Assembly (NCBI RefSeq): GCF_019249215.1
Contig: NZ_JAESDI010000009.1
Location: 1 to 64,000 of the forward strand
Source: Alteromonas lipotrueae
GTDB lineage: Bacteria; Pseudomonadota; Gammaproteobacteria; Enterobacterales; Alteromonadaceae
Reading direction: 5' to 3'
DNA length: 64,000 bases
The notes under the pieces: generated by a model
What the model saw: the letters and a program-made list of their open reading frames with translations, nothing else
The model's database searches: none
What the model was told of the DNA's origin: nothing
Translations under genes and position numbers: made by a program
In this document: in pieces, positions 28,028 to 37,579 of the stretch
Position numbering within the stretch: the stretch's first letter is position 1
Layout of the letters: each line of letters starts with the position of its first letter

Positions 28028-28836
28028 TGACAAGAACGCTAGTTTTCACCGATATGGACGGCACGCTGTTAGACCACCATACCTACTCATTCGAGGCGGC
28101 GAAACCTGCTTTAACAGCGTTAGAGTCACGAGATATACCGGTTATTCCAACCACCAGTAAAACCTTTGCTGAGCTACAACCTCTACGAGAGCAAATTGGC
28201 CTTACTGGACCATTTATTATTGAAAATGGCGCGGCGATATTCATTCCACATGGTTTTTTCAAAAAGAAACCTAGTGGAACCGTATGGGTGGATGGTTACT
28301 GGTGTAAATCGTTCATCTCCAATAAAAATTACTGGATCAAACTGCTGGATAAAATCAAAGCGGATTTTGAAGGTGAGTTCAAACAGTTTTCACAAATGAG
28401 TTTAGAAGAAATTCAAAGCAGTACCGGCTTAGATGAAGCATCCGCAGCCCTAGCAGCTAAACGTCAATTTGGTGAACCAGTACTTTGGACAGGTTCTGAT
28501 GAAAACAAACAAAAGTTTATAGCGGCAGTAAAAGAGCGTGGCGCCTATCCTCTAGAGGGCGGACGATTTATCCATGTATCTGGCAATTGCGACAAAGGCC
28601 AAGCCCTTAAATGGCTAGCGGCTGAATACCAAAGACAACATGAGAGTCATGTTAAAACTATTGCCCTCGGCGATGGTAAAAACGATATTGCTATGCTTGA
28701 AGCAGCGCATATCGCTATACGAATTTTATCTCCGGTAAATCCTCCGCCTTCCGTTAAAAAAGACGAGGTTTATACCAGCACGTTACTTGGCCCCGAAGGC
28801 TGGAACGAAATGCTAACTCAATTGCTTTCCCTATAA
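28027..28836 (+). CDS. HAD phosphatase, mannosyl/glucosyl-3-phosphoglycerate phosphatase family
   Basis: The product is 269 residues. The HAD nucleophile motif is FTDMDGTLLDHHTYSF, motif II TTSKTFAEL, and the late motif ALGDGKNDIAMLEAAHIAI. The cap region and IIENGAAIFIPHGFF are characteristic of the MPGP/YedP family. In this operon it most likely removes the phosphate from glucosyl-3-phosphoglycerate to give glucosylglycerate, because the next gene is the synthase. Whether it prefers the glucosyl or mannosyl form cannot be seen. It is translationally coupled to the kinase and 12 bases before the synthase. Confidence 0.87.
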   Translation: MTRTLVFTDMDGTLLDHHTYSFEAAKPALTALESRDIPVIPTTSKTFAELQPLREQIGLTGPFIIENGAAIFIPHGFFKKKPSGTVWVDGYWCKSFISNKNYWIKLLDKIKADFEGEFKQFSQMSLEEIQSSTGLDEASAALAAKRQFGEPVLWTGSDENKQKFIAAVKERGAYPLEGGRFIHVSGNCDKGQALKWLAAEYQRQHESHVKTIALGDGKNDIAMLEAAHIAIRILSPVNPPPSVKKDEVYTSTLLGPEGWNEMLTQLLSL

Positions 28837-28848
28837 TCAGGAGGACAC

Positions 28849-30072
28849 ATGGCTGATTTTTATCAAAATGGTGTGGTTACAACTTTACATAATTTGTCTC
28901 GTAGACCAACAGAGGAACTAGAAGCCGAATTACTCCGCTTTTCTCAGAAACGTCCGATGGCGCTTATCTTGCCGTCCCTTTTCTCGGAACTTGAAGGTGA
29001 GGCGTTGCCTCATATTGTTAATGAACTGACAGATGTTCCGTATTTATCCGAAATCGTAATAGGACTAGATCGCGCCGATAAAGCGCAATATCAACATGCA
29101 CTTAAATTTTTCGACAAACTTCCTCAGCACCACCGTGTATTGTGGAACGACGGACCTCGTTTAAAGGCGTTGGATGAAGAACTTCAGTCTAAAGGACTTG
29201 CGCCAAAAGAACTTGGTAAAGGCCGTAATGTTTGGTATTGCATGGGCTATGTGTTGGCATCAAATCGTGCCGAATCTGTCGCGCTTCACGATTGTGATAT
29301 CGTTACCTACAATAAAGATTTGTTAGCTAAACTAATTTACCCGGTGGCAAACCCGAACTTTAACTATGAGTTCTGTAAGGGTTACTACGCCCGCGTGGCT
29401 AACGGCAAAATTAATGGTCGAGTTTCACGCTTACTCGTTACGCCGTTATTACGTGCACTCAAGCGTATTATGGGTGATAACGAATATCTCGAGTTTATGG
29501 ACAGTTTCCGCTATCCATTAGCCGGTGAATTTTCATTCCGCCGCGACGTACTAAATGACATTCGCATTCCTAGCGACTGGGGTTTAGAAATTGGTGTATT
29601 GTCTGAAATGCACCGCAACTATTCGCACAACCGTCTTTGCCAAGCCGACATTTGTGATATTTACGATCATAAACACCAAGACCTATCATTAAATGACGAT
29701 CAAGGTGGCTTATCTAAAATGTCTATCGACATTACTAAAGCCATTTTTAGAAAGTTGGCTACCCAAGGTTATACCTTTAGTAACGAGATGTTCCGCTCTA
29801 TTAAAGCCACCTATTTCAGAATTGCACTAGACTTTATTGAGACCTATCACAACGACGCAGTCATGAATGGTCTTACTCTTGATATTCACAGTGAAGAGAA
29901 AGCAGTTGAAATGTTCGCCAGTAATATCATGAAAGCTGGTCAGAACTTCTTGGAAAACCCAATGGAAACCCCTTTCATTCCAAGTTGGAACCGAGTCACC
30001 AGCGCTGTGCCTGATATTCTTGAGCGCTTGCTGGAGGCCGTTGAAGCTGACACCGCAGAATTTATGGAGTAA
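28849..30072 (+). CDS. gpgS: Glucosyl-3-phosphoglycerate synthase (GT81)
   Basis: The product is 407 residues with Shine-Dalgarno AGGAGG seven bases upstream. It is a GT-A glycosyltransferase with LPSLFSELEGEALPHIVNEL, GKGRNVWYCMGYVLASN, the metal-binding DCD (residues 148-150) in ALHDCDIVTY, then FCKGYYARV and SDWGLEIGVLSEMHRN. These match bacterial GpgS (GT81), which transfers glucose from a nucleotide sugar to 3-phosphoglycerate. Mannosylglycerate synthases are different, so glucosyl is favoured. Neighbours supply the phosphatase, phosphorylase and kinase. Confidence 0.87.
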   Translation: MADFYQNGVVTTLHNLSRRPTEELEAELLRFSQKRPMALILPSLFSELEGEALPHIVNELTDVPYLSEIVIGLDRADKAQYQHALKFFDKLPQHHRVLWNDGPRLKALDEELQSKGLAPKELGKGRNVWYCMGYVLASNRAESVALHDCDIVTYNKDLLAKLIYPVANPNFNYEFCKGYYARVANGKINGRVSRLLVTPLLRALKRIMGDNEYLEFMDSFRYPLAGEFSFRRDVLNDIRIPSDWGLEIGVLSEMHRNYSHNRLCQADICDIYDHKHQDLSLNDDQGGLSKMSIDITKAIFRKLATQGYTFSNEMFRSIKATYFRIALDFIETYHNDAVMNGLTLDIHSEEKAVEMFASNIMKAGQNFLENPMETPFIPSWNRVTSAVPDILERLLEAVEADTAEFME

Positions 30073-30078
30073 TAGACA

Positions 30079-31833
30079 ATGACATGGCAAGTACTCCATG
30101 ACAAAGTAAAGCACCATCTAGAATATATCTATGCTGACGTGCCCCTTGAGCATTCATTAGAAAGCTTAACCATGTCTTTAATGGAAACCATGGGCATTAA
30201 GCCTGATGATGATATTGCGCTTCCTCCATCTCATTCCAATTATTGGGATGAGGAAGACATTGTCATGATCACCTATGGTGATAGCGTTATTGATGGTGAC
30301 GAGCGTCCGCTCGTTACCCTCAATCGCTTTTTAAACCGATATAGCAAGAACACCATTAACAACGTGCATATTCTGCCTTTCTTTCCATACAGTTCAGACG
30401 ATGGCTTTTCGGTTATCGACTATTCAAGTGTGAATGAAGCATTGGGGAGTTGGGATGATATAGAAGCCATTGCGAAAGACTATGGGTTAATGACTGATTT
30501 GGTGATTAACCACTGTTCTGCGCGTAGTGTATGGTTCGATAATTTCATTAAAGGTGAAGGCCCGGGTTCAGATTTTTTCTTTACTGGAGATCCCGCTGAC
30601 GATTTGTCTATCGTTACCCGACCACGGGTTTCGCCGCTATTGCGTGAAACAGAAACCAAAGATGGCACTAAACATGTTTGGTGTACTTTCAGTCACGACC
30701 AAGTTGATTTTGATTTCAGGAACCCTAAGGTACTTCTTACGTTCATTGATATCATTCGTTTGTATATCGATAAGGGTGCAAAAATATTCCGTTTAGACGC
30801 CGTGGCGTTTTTGTGGAAAATTGTTGGCACTAACTGCATTAACCTCCCTCAAACTCATGAGGTTATTAGGTTAATTCGCACGCTGATTGAACATGTCGAC
30901 CCGTCTATTATTATCATTACTGAAACCAATATTCCCAATAGGGAAAACTTGACCTATTTTGGTAATGCCAATGAAGCCCATGCTATTTATAACTTTTCAT
31001 TGCCGCCACTATTGGTCAACACCTTGGTGACGGGTAATTGTAAGTACTTAAAGAGTTGGATGATGAGCATGCCACCTGCGCAAAACGGTACGGCATACTT
31101 CAACTTTATTGCTTCCCACGATGGTATTGGGCTTCGCCCTGCCGAAGGGTTGCTAGACGATGAAGAAATTTCAGAACTTGTGCATACCATGCAAAACTTT
31201 GGTGGCAAGATTTCGTGGCGTGCATCTGATCATGGGCAGCAAAAGCCTTATGAAATAAACATCACATTATTTGATGCGTTACAGGGAACGACAAAAGGCC
31301 CTGATAAATGGCAGATAGACAGATTCATCTGTGCGCATGCCATTATGCTGGGAATGGAAGGCATTCCAGGCATTTATATTCATAGTTTATTAGGTACGTC
31401 TAACGACTATGAAAAAGTGGCTAATACAGGTCAAAACCGTTCAATTAACCGCAGACGTTGGGATTTCAAAGAGCTCGAAGCTTTGCTTGATTCGCCCTAC
31501 TCTCAGCACCACAAAGTGCTGACGCGATTGTCTCAGTTAATTCGAATTCGTAAAGCTCAACCTGCATTCCACCCGAATGCCACACAATTCACGTTGCAGC
31601 TTAACGAAAGTATTTTCGGTTATTGGCGACAAAGCTTAGACAGAAAGCAAAGTATCTTCTGTATTAGTAATGTGTCGGATGAAGAGCAAACTATTCTATT
31701 ATCTGATATCAACCTAATTGGTACCGATAACTGGATAGATCTTGTGACTCGTCAACAAATTTCCTTGTCGGATGCCTTTTTGCAATTGAAACCCTATCAA
31801 GTGCTTTGGATAAGCAACCAAGACTTTGAGTAA
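30079..31833 (+). CDS. GH13_18 phosphorylase, probable glucosylglycerate phosphorylase
   Basis: The product is 584 residues and begins six bases after gpgS. It is a sucrose-phosphorylase-like GH13 enzyme: [20 protein letters not shown], the nucleophile in [10 protein letters not shown] (Asp240), the acid/base in IITETNIPN (Glu282) and [15 protein letters not shown] as the third motif. In subfamily 18 several specificities exist (sucrose, sucrose 6'-phosphate, glucosylglycerol, glucosylglycerate). Linkage to gpgS, a phosphatase and glycerate kinase points to 2-O-alpha-glucosylglycerate, released as glucose 1-phosphate and glycerate. Specificity is inferred from context. Confidence 0.85.
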   Translation: MTWQVLHDKVKHHLEYIYADVPLEHSLESLTMSLMETMGIKPDDDIALPPSHSNYWDEEDIVMITYGDSVIDGDERPLVTLNRFLNRYSKNTINNVHILPFFPYSSDDGFSVIDYSSVNEALGSWDDIEAIAKDYGLMTDLVINHCSARSVWFDNFIKGEGPGSDFFFTGDPADDLSIVTRPRVSPLLRETETKDGTKHVWCTFSHDQVDFDFRNPKVLLTFIDIIRLYIDKGAKIFRLDAVAFLWKIVGTNCINLPQTHEVIRLIRTLIEHVDPSIIIITETNIPNRENLTYFGNANEAHAIYNFSLPPLLVNTLVTGNCKYLKSWMMSMPPAQNGTAYFNFIASHDGIGLRPAEGLLDDEEISELVHTMQNFGGKISWRASDHGQQKPYEINITLFDALQGTTKGPDKWQIDRFICAHAIMLGMEGIPGIYIHSLLGTSNDYEKVANTGQNRSINRRRWDFKELEALLDSPYSQHHKVLTRLSQLIRIRKAQPAFHPNATQFTLQLNESIFGYWRQSLDRKQSIFCISNVSDEEQTILLSDINLIGTDNWIDLVTRQQISLSDAFLQLKPYQVLWISNQDFE

Positions 31834-31866
31834 CCTTACATTCTTGAGCTCTCCATTGACCTCTTC

Positions 31867-31893
31867 CAAACGGCGCTTATAGCGCCGTTTTTG
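31867..31893 (+). terminator. Terminator of the glucosylglycerate operon
   Basis: Stem AAACGGCGCT/AGCGCCGTTT with T-tail. Confidence 0.92.
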
Positions 31894-31982
31894 TTATAAT
31901 TTCCTTTTCGTCACTGCCTAATACATTGGTTTATTCACTCATTTAGGTGATAATCCCCCCCTCAAATTAGGGAGTGGTTTTC

Positions 31983-33218
31983 ATGTCTTCAAAATGGTTA
32001 TCGTTAGAACACGCATTAGAAAAAGCAATTGATGCAACGAGCATCTTGGGTGAATCTGAAGCCATTGAGTTAAGCCACGCCCTAGGTAGAATTACCGCTT
32101 CTGAAGTTCATGCTTCTTTATCTGTGCCCCCCTGGGATAACTCGGCAATGGATGGCTTTGCTATTAATACAGCTGATTGTCGACCAGACACGCTTATGCC
32201 TATTCAGGGCACCATTACCGCCGGCATGGCCGCAGACGAACCTTTAAAACCCGGTCACGCGATTAAAATAATGACAGGCGCACCTGTCCCTCCAGGCGCC
32301 GATGCCGTAGTGATGGTTGAAAATACGTTCACTGAAGGCAATAAGGTAAGCATTAATAAGCGACCGTCTTGTGGTGAAAATATTCGCACCAAAGAAGCGG
32401 ATATTAAAGTCGGACAGTCACTGGTAACTCAAGGTATTCGATTACAGCCGCAGCACCTTATGTTGCTATCTTCACAAGGCCTAACCACGGTAGACGTAGT
32501 GAAACAAGTTAGAGTGGGTGTTGTCGCCACAGGCTCTGAACTGGCTCAACCTGGCGAACCCTGCTTACCTACACAGATATATGAATCTAATCGTATTGGT
32601 GTGAGCGCCCTACTCTCAGAATTGGGCGTTGAGATTATCGACTTCGGCATAGTAAAAGACGATGAACAATCACTTACCGCCCTGTTCAATGAAGCAAGCG
32701 AACGGGTAGATGTGATGGTAAGTAGTGGTGGCGTCTCTGTTGGCGACGCCGATTATGTGAAAGGCGTAATAGACACTTTAGGTAGTATCGACTTTTGGAA
32801 AGTGGCAATTAAACCGGGTAAACCTTTTGCCTTAGGCCATATTGGCAATACCTTGTTTTGTGGTTTGCCTGGTAACCCTGTTTCTGCCTTTGTAACCGCT
32901 AAACTTCTTGTTACCCCGTTAATCAGAAAAATGCAGGGTGAACAGCAAGTTCGTAAACCGCTAACCGTTAATGCCACGGTAACCTGCGATATTAAACGTC
33001 GTGCTGGCCGTCGGGATTTTCAGCGCGCCACGATAACCTACGATGAAAACTTCAACCTTCTGGTAACGCCGTTTCGCACACAAAGTTCTGGTGTGATGAC
33101 GTCTATTACCGCAGCAAATTGTTTAATGATAATTCACGAAGACATCAGTCATGTTGAAAAAGGCACAACCCTGCCTGTTATTCCTTTTGATTTACTTTCA
33201 CCTGAATCGGATCTGTAA
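31983..33218 (+). CDS. moeA: Molybdopterin molybdenumtransferase MoeA
   Basis: The ATG at 31983 has GGGAG eight bases upstream; a GTG nine bases earlier lacks this. The product is 411 residues, the usual MoeA length. Motifs: VPPWDNSAMDGFAINT, MTGAPVPPGADAVVMVE, VSSGGVSVGDADYVK, and FCGLPGNPVSAFVT in the molybdate-binding domain, then the C-terminal domain IV. MoeA inserts molybdate into adenylated molybdopterin. A MocA-like nucleotidyltransferase lies two genes away on the opposite strand, another molybdenum-cofactor link. Confidence 0.95.
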   Translation: MSSKWLSLEHALEKAIDATSILGESEAIELSHALGRITASEVHASLSVPPWDNSAMDGFAINTADCRPDTLMPIQGTITAGMAADEPLKPGHAIKIMTGAPVPPGADAVVMVENTFTEGNKVSINKRPSCGENIRTKEADIKVGQSLVTQGIRLQPQHLMLLSSQGLTTVDVVKQVRVGVVATGSELAQPGEPCLPTQIYESNRIGVSALLSELGVEIIDFGIVKDDEQSLTALFNEASERVDVMVSSGGVSVGDADYVKGVIDTLGSIDFWKVAIKPGKPFALGHIGNTLFCGLPGNPVSAFVTAKLLVTPLIRKMQGEQQVRKPLTVNATVTCDIKRRAGRRDFQRATITYDENFNLLVTPFRTQSSGVMTSITAANCLMIIHEDISHVEKGTTLPVIPFDLLSPESDL

Positions 33219-33220
33219 CC

Positions 33221-34585
33221 TTGAAGAACAAACGTTATCTACTTGAAGGTAGAGATATTATAAAGCTGGCTTGGCCACTATTAATTGCGCAAATTACCCA
33301 AATGCTAATGGGCGTGAGCGATACCATTATGGCTGGCCGTTATAGTGCGACTGATATGGCTGCGGTGGCGCTTGGTTTTAGTATTACCGTACCTTTGTTG
33401 TGTTTTATACAAGGTATTGCGCTAGCTTTACCGCCCATTATTTCAAGGCTTCAAGGTACAAAAGACATCACCGGCATTGCCAATGCCAGTCAACAAGCAG
33501 GCTACTTAGTGTGTTTCGTTGGTATCGTGGTGGCCGCACTTATTCCTTTTGCCGGTAACATTGTATCGATATTCCCAATGGCAGATGAACTTCATACCAT
33601 CACTGTGGACTATGTAATTTATGTACTGTGTGCTATGCCGGGTTTTGCGCTTTATCAGTGGCTAAGAAATTACTGTGAAGGGCTAGGTAAAACCAAGCCT
33701 ACCATGTTAATTACCGTGATTGGTTTAATGGCCAATATAATAGGTAACTACCTTTTCATTTACGGCGTGGGCCCTATTCCTGCCTTTGGTGGCGCGGGTT
33801 GTGGTGTTGCAACGGCCATCGTTATTTACACCATGCTAATTGCAACCTTCATTTATGTGCGCTTTAGCCCAGCACTAAAAAAGTACAAACTATTCGATAC
33901 GTACTATAAGCCGTCTTTGGTTGCCATAAAGCGTACTTTTAAGCTTGGCCTTCCCATCGCCATGACATTATTGTTCGAGGTGACCTTATTTGCGGTGGTG
34001 GCACTATTACTGGCGCCGTTTGGCCCCACGACTGTTGCCGCCCACCAAGTTGCCCTTAATTTCTCGGCACTCATGTTTATGATACCAATGAGTATTGGTA
34101 TGGCAGCGTCTATTAGAATTGGTTATCGGATTGGGCAAAATAACAGACGCCAAGCTAAAATTGCCGCTCAGTGCTCAATTATTATTGGGTTTATTACCGC
34201 TGCCTGTACGGCTACTTTCACGTTAACCGCAAAGGCATTCATTATTGGGCTTTATACCAGCGATGATGCGGTTTACCAAATGGCGAATGCCCTACTGATT
34301 TATGCGGCTATTTTTCAGCTTTCTGACGCTATTCAAGTAATATCAGCCAATGCGCTTCGTGGTTACAAAGATACTACCGCCATGTTTATCATTACGTTTG
34401 TGTCTTACTGGTTAATTGGTTTACCCACCGGCGTAATTTTAGGACGTACTAATTGGATCACGGCAGAACCAATGTCTGCTGGCGGCTTCTGGATTGGCTT
34501 TATTGTGGGGTTAAGTGCTGCGGCAGTCATGCTAGGTGCAAGACTTTATTATATTCAACGGCCAAACTACCGATTCGCCACGTAA
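33221..34585 (+). CDS. norM: MATE family multidrug/Na+ antiporter (NorM-like)
   Basis: The product is 454 residues, started at TTG 33221, two bases after the moeA stop; no ATG lies near. Twelve hydrophobic segments are apparent. The family features are LAWPLLIAQITQMLMGVSDT, IMAGRYSATDMAAVALG, GLGKTKPTMLITVIGLMANI and the repeated LGLPIAMTLLFEVTLFAVVA, TVAAHQVALNFSALMF at the start of the second half. MATE exporters use sodium or proton gradients to expel cationic compounds. Probably co-transcribed with moeA. Confidence 0.92.
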   Translation: MKNKRYLLEGRDIIKLAWPLLIAQITQMLMGVSDTIMAGRYSATDMAAVALGFSITVPLLCFIQGIALALPPIISRLQGTKDITGIANASQQAGYLVCFVGIVVAALIPFAGNIVSIFPMADELHTITVDYVIYVLCAMPGFALYQWLRNYCEGLGKTKPTMLITVIGLMANIIGNYLFIYGVGPIPAFGGAGCGVATAIVIYTMLIATFIYVRFSPALKKYKLFDTYYKPSLVAIKRTFKLGLPIAMTLLFEVTLFAVVALLLAPFGPTTVAAHQVALNFSALMFMIPMSIGMAASIRIGYRIGQNNRRQAKIAAQCSIIIGFITAACTATFTLTAKAFIIGLYTSDDAVYQMANALLIYAAIFQLSDAIQVISANALRGYKDTTAMFIITFVSYWLIGLPTGVILGRTNWITAEPMSAGGFWIGFIVGLSAAAVMLGARLYYIQRPNYRFAT

Positions 34586-34609
34586 TTTAATTGATGTCAT
34601 GCCTATCGG

Positions 34610-35299
34610 TTATGCCTCGTTGCTCCGATAGGCTTTCCAATCACTGGGCGCATCAATATCAAATGCAGACTCGGGGTGATTGACACCAATCGCCCGCCCT
34701 TTGTCTTTCCAGTCTTCTATTACTTTCTTTGCGCCCTTGCCCCCCCTTAGCGCAAGTAAGCTGTCAAATGCCGCATTGGGGAATATAGCGGGCACTGTCG
34801 CTTTTACTTTCACTTGCTCTTCAAAGCCGCGGTTATGCCACTGACTGTAAATGATGTGATTGGGGTTTGATGGAATTTCGTTAAGCAATGCTTGCAGTGT
34901 AGCGGTGGTAACACTGGCTAAGTCTGCTAAGTGTACAAACACATGGGTGTACTCATTGTCAGTTACCTGATTGGCATTCTTTGCCTGTATGAGGTTATTT
35001 TCCTGCATGAGAGCCTGCAGACCACAACGAATACTTGAAGCAATGCCTTCACGCCACAATGGGTTGTAACACACCTTAGTACTATTGCTATCTTGAACCG
35101 CGTTTGCCGAAATCACATCGACAACATCGCTGTGCCAACGCCCAGTAACAACATAAGTACCGGCAAGATTAAGCCCGTGTAACTGCTGCAAAGCGTATTG
35201 AATTAACGGCAACCCACTATAATGCGGGGAAAGTAACTTGTTACTGCCGTAACGCCTACTTTCCCCACCCGCCAACAGTATGCTTGCGACTTTACTCAT
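34610..35299 (-). CDS. mocA: MocA-like nucleotidyltransferase (molybdenum cofactor cytidylyltransferase family)
   Basis: The product is 229 residues. The nucleotide-binding start is SILLAGGESRRYGSNKLLSP, followed by YVVTGRWHSDVVDVI, PLWREGIASSIRCGLQAL and the metal-site region FVHLADLASVTTATLQAL. It ends FDIDAPSDWKAY, typical of MobA/MocA/CoxF-like transferases. In MocA the typical LADMP motif has Asp-Met-Pro; here it reads LADLA. It is 61 bases downstream of a CoxE-like VWA gene, which with the MoxR ATPase recalls the maturation genes of molybdenum hydroxylases. The exact nucleotide (CTP or GTP) is not certain. Confidence 0.78.
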   Translation of the reverse strand: MSKVASILLAGGESRRYGSNKLLSPHYSGLPLIQYALQQLHGLNLAGTYVVTGRWHSDVVDVISANAVQDSNSTKVCYNPLWREGIASSIRCGLQALMQENNLIQAKNANQVTDNEYTHVFVHLADLASVTTATLQALLNEIPSNPNHIIYSQWHNRGFEEQVKVKATVPAIFPNAAFDSLLALRGGKGAKKVIEDWKDKGRAIGVNHPESAFDIDAPSDWKAYRSNEA

Positions 35300-35360
35300 T
35301 CTGTCTAACCCACTGGCTAATAACGACGATTAATGTAAACAGGGACTAAGGTAACCAACG

Positions 35361-36542
35361 CTAACGTGAACGGCTAAGCTCTTTTATAGCCTGTGTTAAG
35401 CCTTCAAGCGTTAACCCATACATTCTGTCTTCCACAATGTCTTTGATTATTGAAATAGACGAATAATAAGGCCAATAATTATCAGCTTGGGGGTTTAACC
35501 ATACCGCTTTATTAAAGTGGTTCAGTATACGCCCCAGCCACGCACTACCCGGCTCTTCGTTCCAGTGTTCAACGCTTCCTCCAGGATAGGTAATTTCATA
35601 AGGCCCCATGGTGGCATCGCCAACAAAGATGACCTTATAGTCTTTACCATAGCGATGAATGATATCGTGAACCGATACCCGCTCTTTTTCGCGTCGCAGG
35701 TTATCTTTCCAAACCTCTTCATACACGCAGTTATGAAAATAGAAATACTCGAGGTATTTAAACTCACTCTGCACTGCAGAGAAAAGTTCTTGCGTGGTAT
35801 TAACGTGAGGATCCATAGAGCCACCCACGTCAAAAAACATTAAAACCTTAACCGCGTTGTGACGCTCTGGCGACATGTGTATATCTAGCATACCGCCTTT
35901 TTTGGCCGTTTCACCAATGGTGGTGGCTACATCTAGTTCTTCACTGGCACCGGTTCTGGCGAACTTACGTAATTTACGCAAGGCGACTTTAATGTTTCGT
36001 GTCCCTAGCTCAACGTCGGCAGATAAGTTTTTAAACTCGCGCTTATCCCATACTTTTACCGCAGAGTTACGACGGTTGCCTTTTTGCCCAATACGAATAC
36101 CTTCAGGGTTATCGCCATAAGCGCCAAAGGGAGATGTTCCACCCGTACCCACCCACTTGTTACCACCTTGATGTCGCTTTTCTTGTTCTTCAAGGCGCTT
36201 TTTAAGGGTATCCATTAAAGCTTCTAAGCCGCCAGACTGCCGTAGCGCTTCACGCTCTTCTGCACTCAGGGTTTTCTCGATTTGTTTACGTAACCATTCT
36301 TCGGGGATATCTTTACCGAATAAATCGATAGATTCTACCCCCTCAAAATAATCGGCAAATGCTCTGTCGAATTTATCGTATTGAGACTCATCCTTCACCA
36401 TGATGGTTCGAGACAAACTATAGAAGCCTTCCAAATCTGCATAAACAATATGCTTTTCCAAGGCGTGGAGTAAATCAAGTAGCTCTCGCAAGCTCACTTT
36501 TACTTGATATTTTCTCAGCGTGAAAAAGAATTGAATAAGCAT
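35361..36542 (-). CDS. VWA domain-containing CoxE-like protein
   Basis: The product is 393 residues and its ATG overlaps the stop of the MoxR gene (TAATG). The N-terminal half is helical with LRELLDLLHALEKHIVYADL. The C-terminal half is a von Willebrand A domain with a MIDAS motif DVGGS in LMFFDVGGSMDPHVNTTQEL. PGSVEHWNEEPGSAWLGRIL and WLNPQADNYWPYYSSISII are typical of CoxE-type partners of MoxR AAA proteins. Such pairs act in metal insertion or protein-complex remodelling, for example in CO dehydrogenase maturation. The client protein is not in this window. Confidence 0.87.
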   Translation of the reverse strand: MLIQFFFTLRKYQVKVSLRELLDLLHALEKHIVYADLEGFYSLSRTIMVKDESQYDKFDRAFADYFEGVESIDLFGKDIPEEWLRKQIEKTLSAEEREALRQSGGLEALMDTLKKRLEEQEKRHQGGNKWVGTGGTSPFGAYGDNPEGIRIGQKGNRRNSAVKVWDKREFKNLSADVELGTRNIKVALRKLRKFARTGASEELDVATTIGETAKKGGMLDIHMSPERHNAVKVLMFFDVGGSMDPHVNTTQELFSAVQSEFKYLEYFYFHNCVYEEVWKDNLRREKERVSVHDIIHRYGKDYKVIFVGDATMGPYEITYPGGSVEHWNEEPGSAWLGRILNHFNKAVWLNPQADNYWPYYSSISIIKDIVEDRMYGLTLEGLTQAIKELSRSR

Positions 36543-37378
36543 TAGCGGCGCGCCATAAATACCAATTTTTCAAACAAGTGAATGTCTTGTTCGTTTTTAA
36601 GTAATGCACCATAAAGCGGTGGAATGGCAGCTTTACCGTCTTTAGATTGCAACGCTTCAGGTGGAATGTCTTCGGCCACCAGCAGTTTCAACCAATCGAT
36701 AAGCTCTGACGTAGACGGCTTTTTCTTAAGCCCTGGTACATCACGAATCTCAAAGAAGGCTTTCAATGCTTCATCAAGCAGCTTTTTCTTCAAATCGGGG
36801 AGATGCACATCAACGATTTGCTGCATTTCTTCAGGCGTAGGAAATTGAATGTAATGGAAGAAGCAACGGCGTAGGAAGGCGTCTGGAAGCTCTTTTTCAT
36901 TATTTGACGTGATAATAACAATAGGACGCTCTTTGGCCACCACGCGCTCTTGAGTCTCGTAGACAAAAAACTCCATCTTATCGAGTTCAAGCAACAAGTC
37001 GTTTGGAAACTCAATATCTGCCTTGTCTATTTCATCAATTAGTAAGATAGGACGGTTGCCCGCTTCAAAAGCCTGCCACAGTTTCCCTTTAACAATGTAA
37101 TTGCCAATATCGTGAACACGGTCGTCACCCAGCTGTGAATCACGAAGGCGGGATACTGCATCGTATTCGTACAAGCCTTGTTGTGCCTTCGTGGTAGATT
37201 TGATGTGCCACTGAATTAAATCGGTTCCAAGACTGGCGGCTAATTCTTCTGCCAACATGGTTTTACCCGTGCCTGGCTCACCCTTAATGAGCAGTGGACG
37301 CTCTAGCGTAATGGCGGCATTCACGGCCAATTGCAAATCTTTTGTAGCAATGTAATTCGACGTTCCACTAAAAGCCAT
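36542..37378 (-). CDS. MoxR-family AAA+ ATPase (CoxD-like)
   Basis: I start it at ATG 37378, where GAGG precedes the start; the frame extends upstream through two further ATGs that give an unlikely hydrophobic leader. The product is 278 residues. Motifs: Walker A GEPGTGKTMLAEELA, Walker B ILLIDEIDKADIEFPNDLLL, sensor 1 IVIITSNNEKELPDAFLRRC and FHYIQFPTPEEM. This is the AAA+ half of the MoxR-VWA pair, translationally coupled to the VWA gene. It acts as a cytosolic chaperone-type ATPase; substrate unknown. Confidence 0.9.
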   Translation of the reverse strand: MAFSGTSNYIATKDLQLAVNAAITLERPLLIKGEPGTGKTMLAEELAASLGTDLIQWHIKSTTKAQQGLYEYDAVSRLRDSQLGDDRVHDIGNYIVKGKLWQAFEAGNRPILLIDEIDKADIEFPNDLLLELDKMEFFVYETQERVVAKERPIVIITSNNEKELPDAFLRRCFFHYIQFPTPEEMQQIVDVHLPDLKKKLLDEALKAFFEIRDVPGLKKKPSTSELIDWLKLLVAEDIPPEALQSKDGKAAIPPLYGALLKNEQDIHLFEKLVFMARR

Positions 37379-37579
37379 TCTGGTTTTACCTCTTTCGTTC
37401 TGATTCGTCATGTAAAATAACAATAACATATAGCGAAAAAGCACTTTGCATTTTCACGTTTGGGACCAATGATATAGGGGTATGACGAAATCCCCAAATT
37501 CAGGCTATGAATTATTAACTATTATAAAGGTCGTACCGAACACGACTGCTGGGATTTCCTAACTAGGTAAGGATTAATA

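Noticed and set aside
35517-35843. 108-codon plus-strand frame opposite the VWA gene
   Set aside because: Antisense shadow of a well-supported gene with an intact MIDAS motif.
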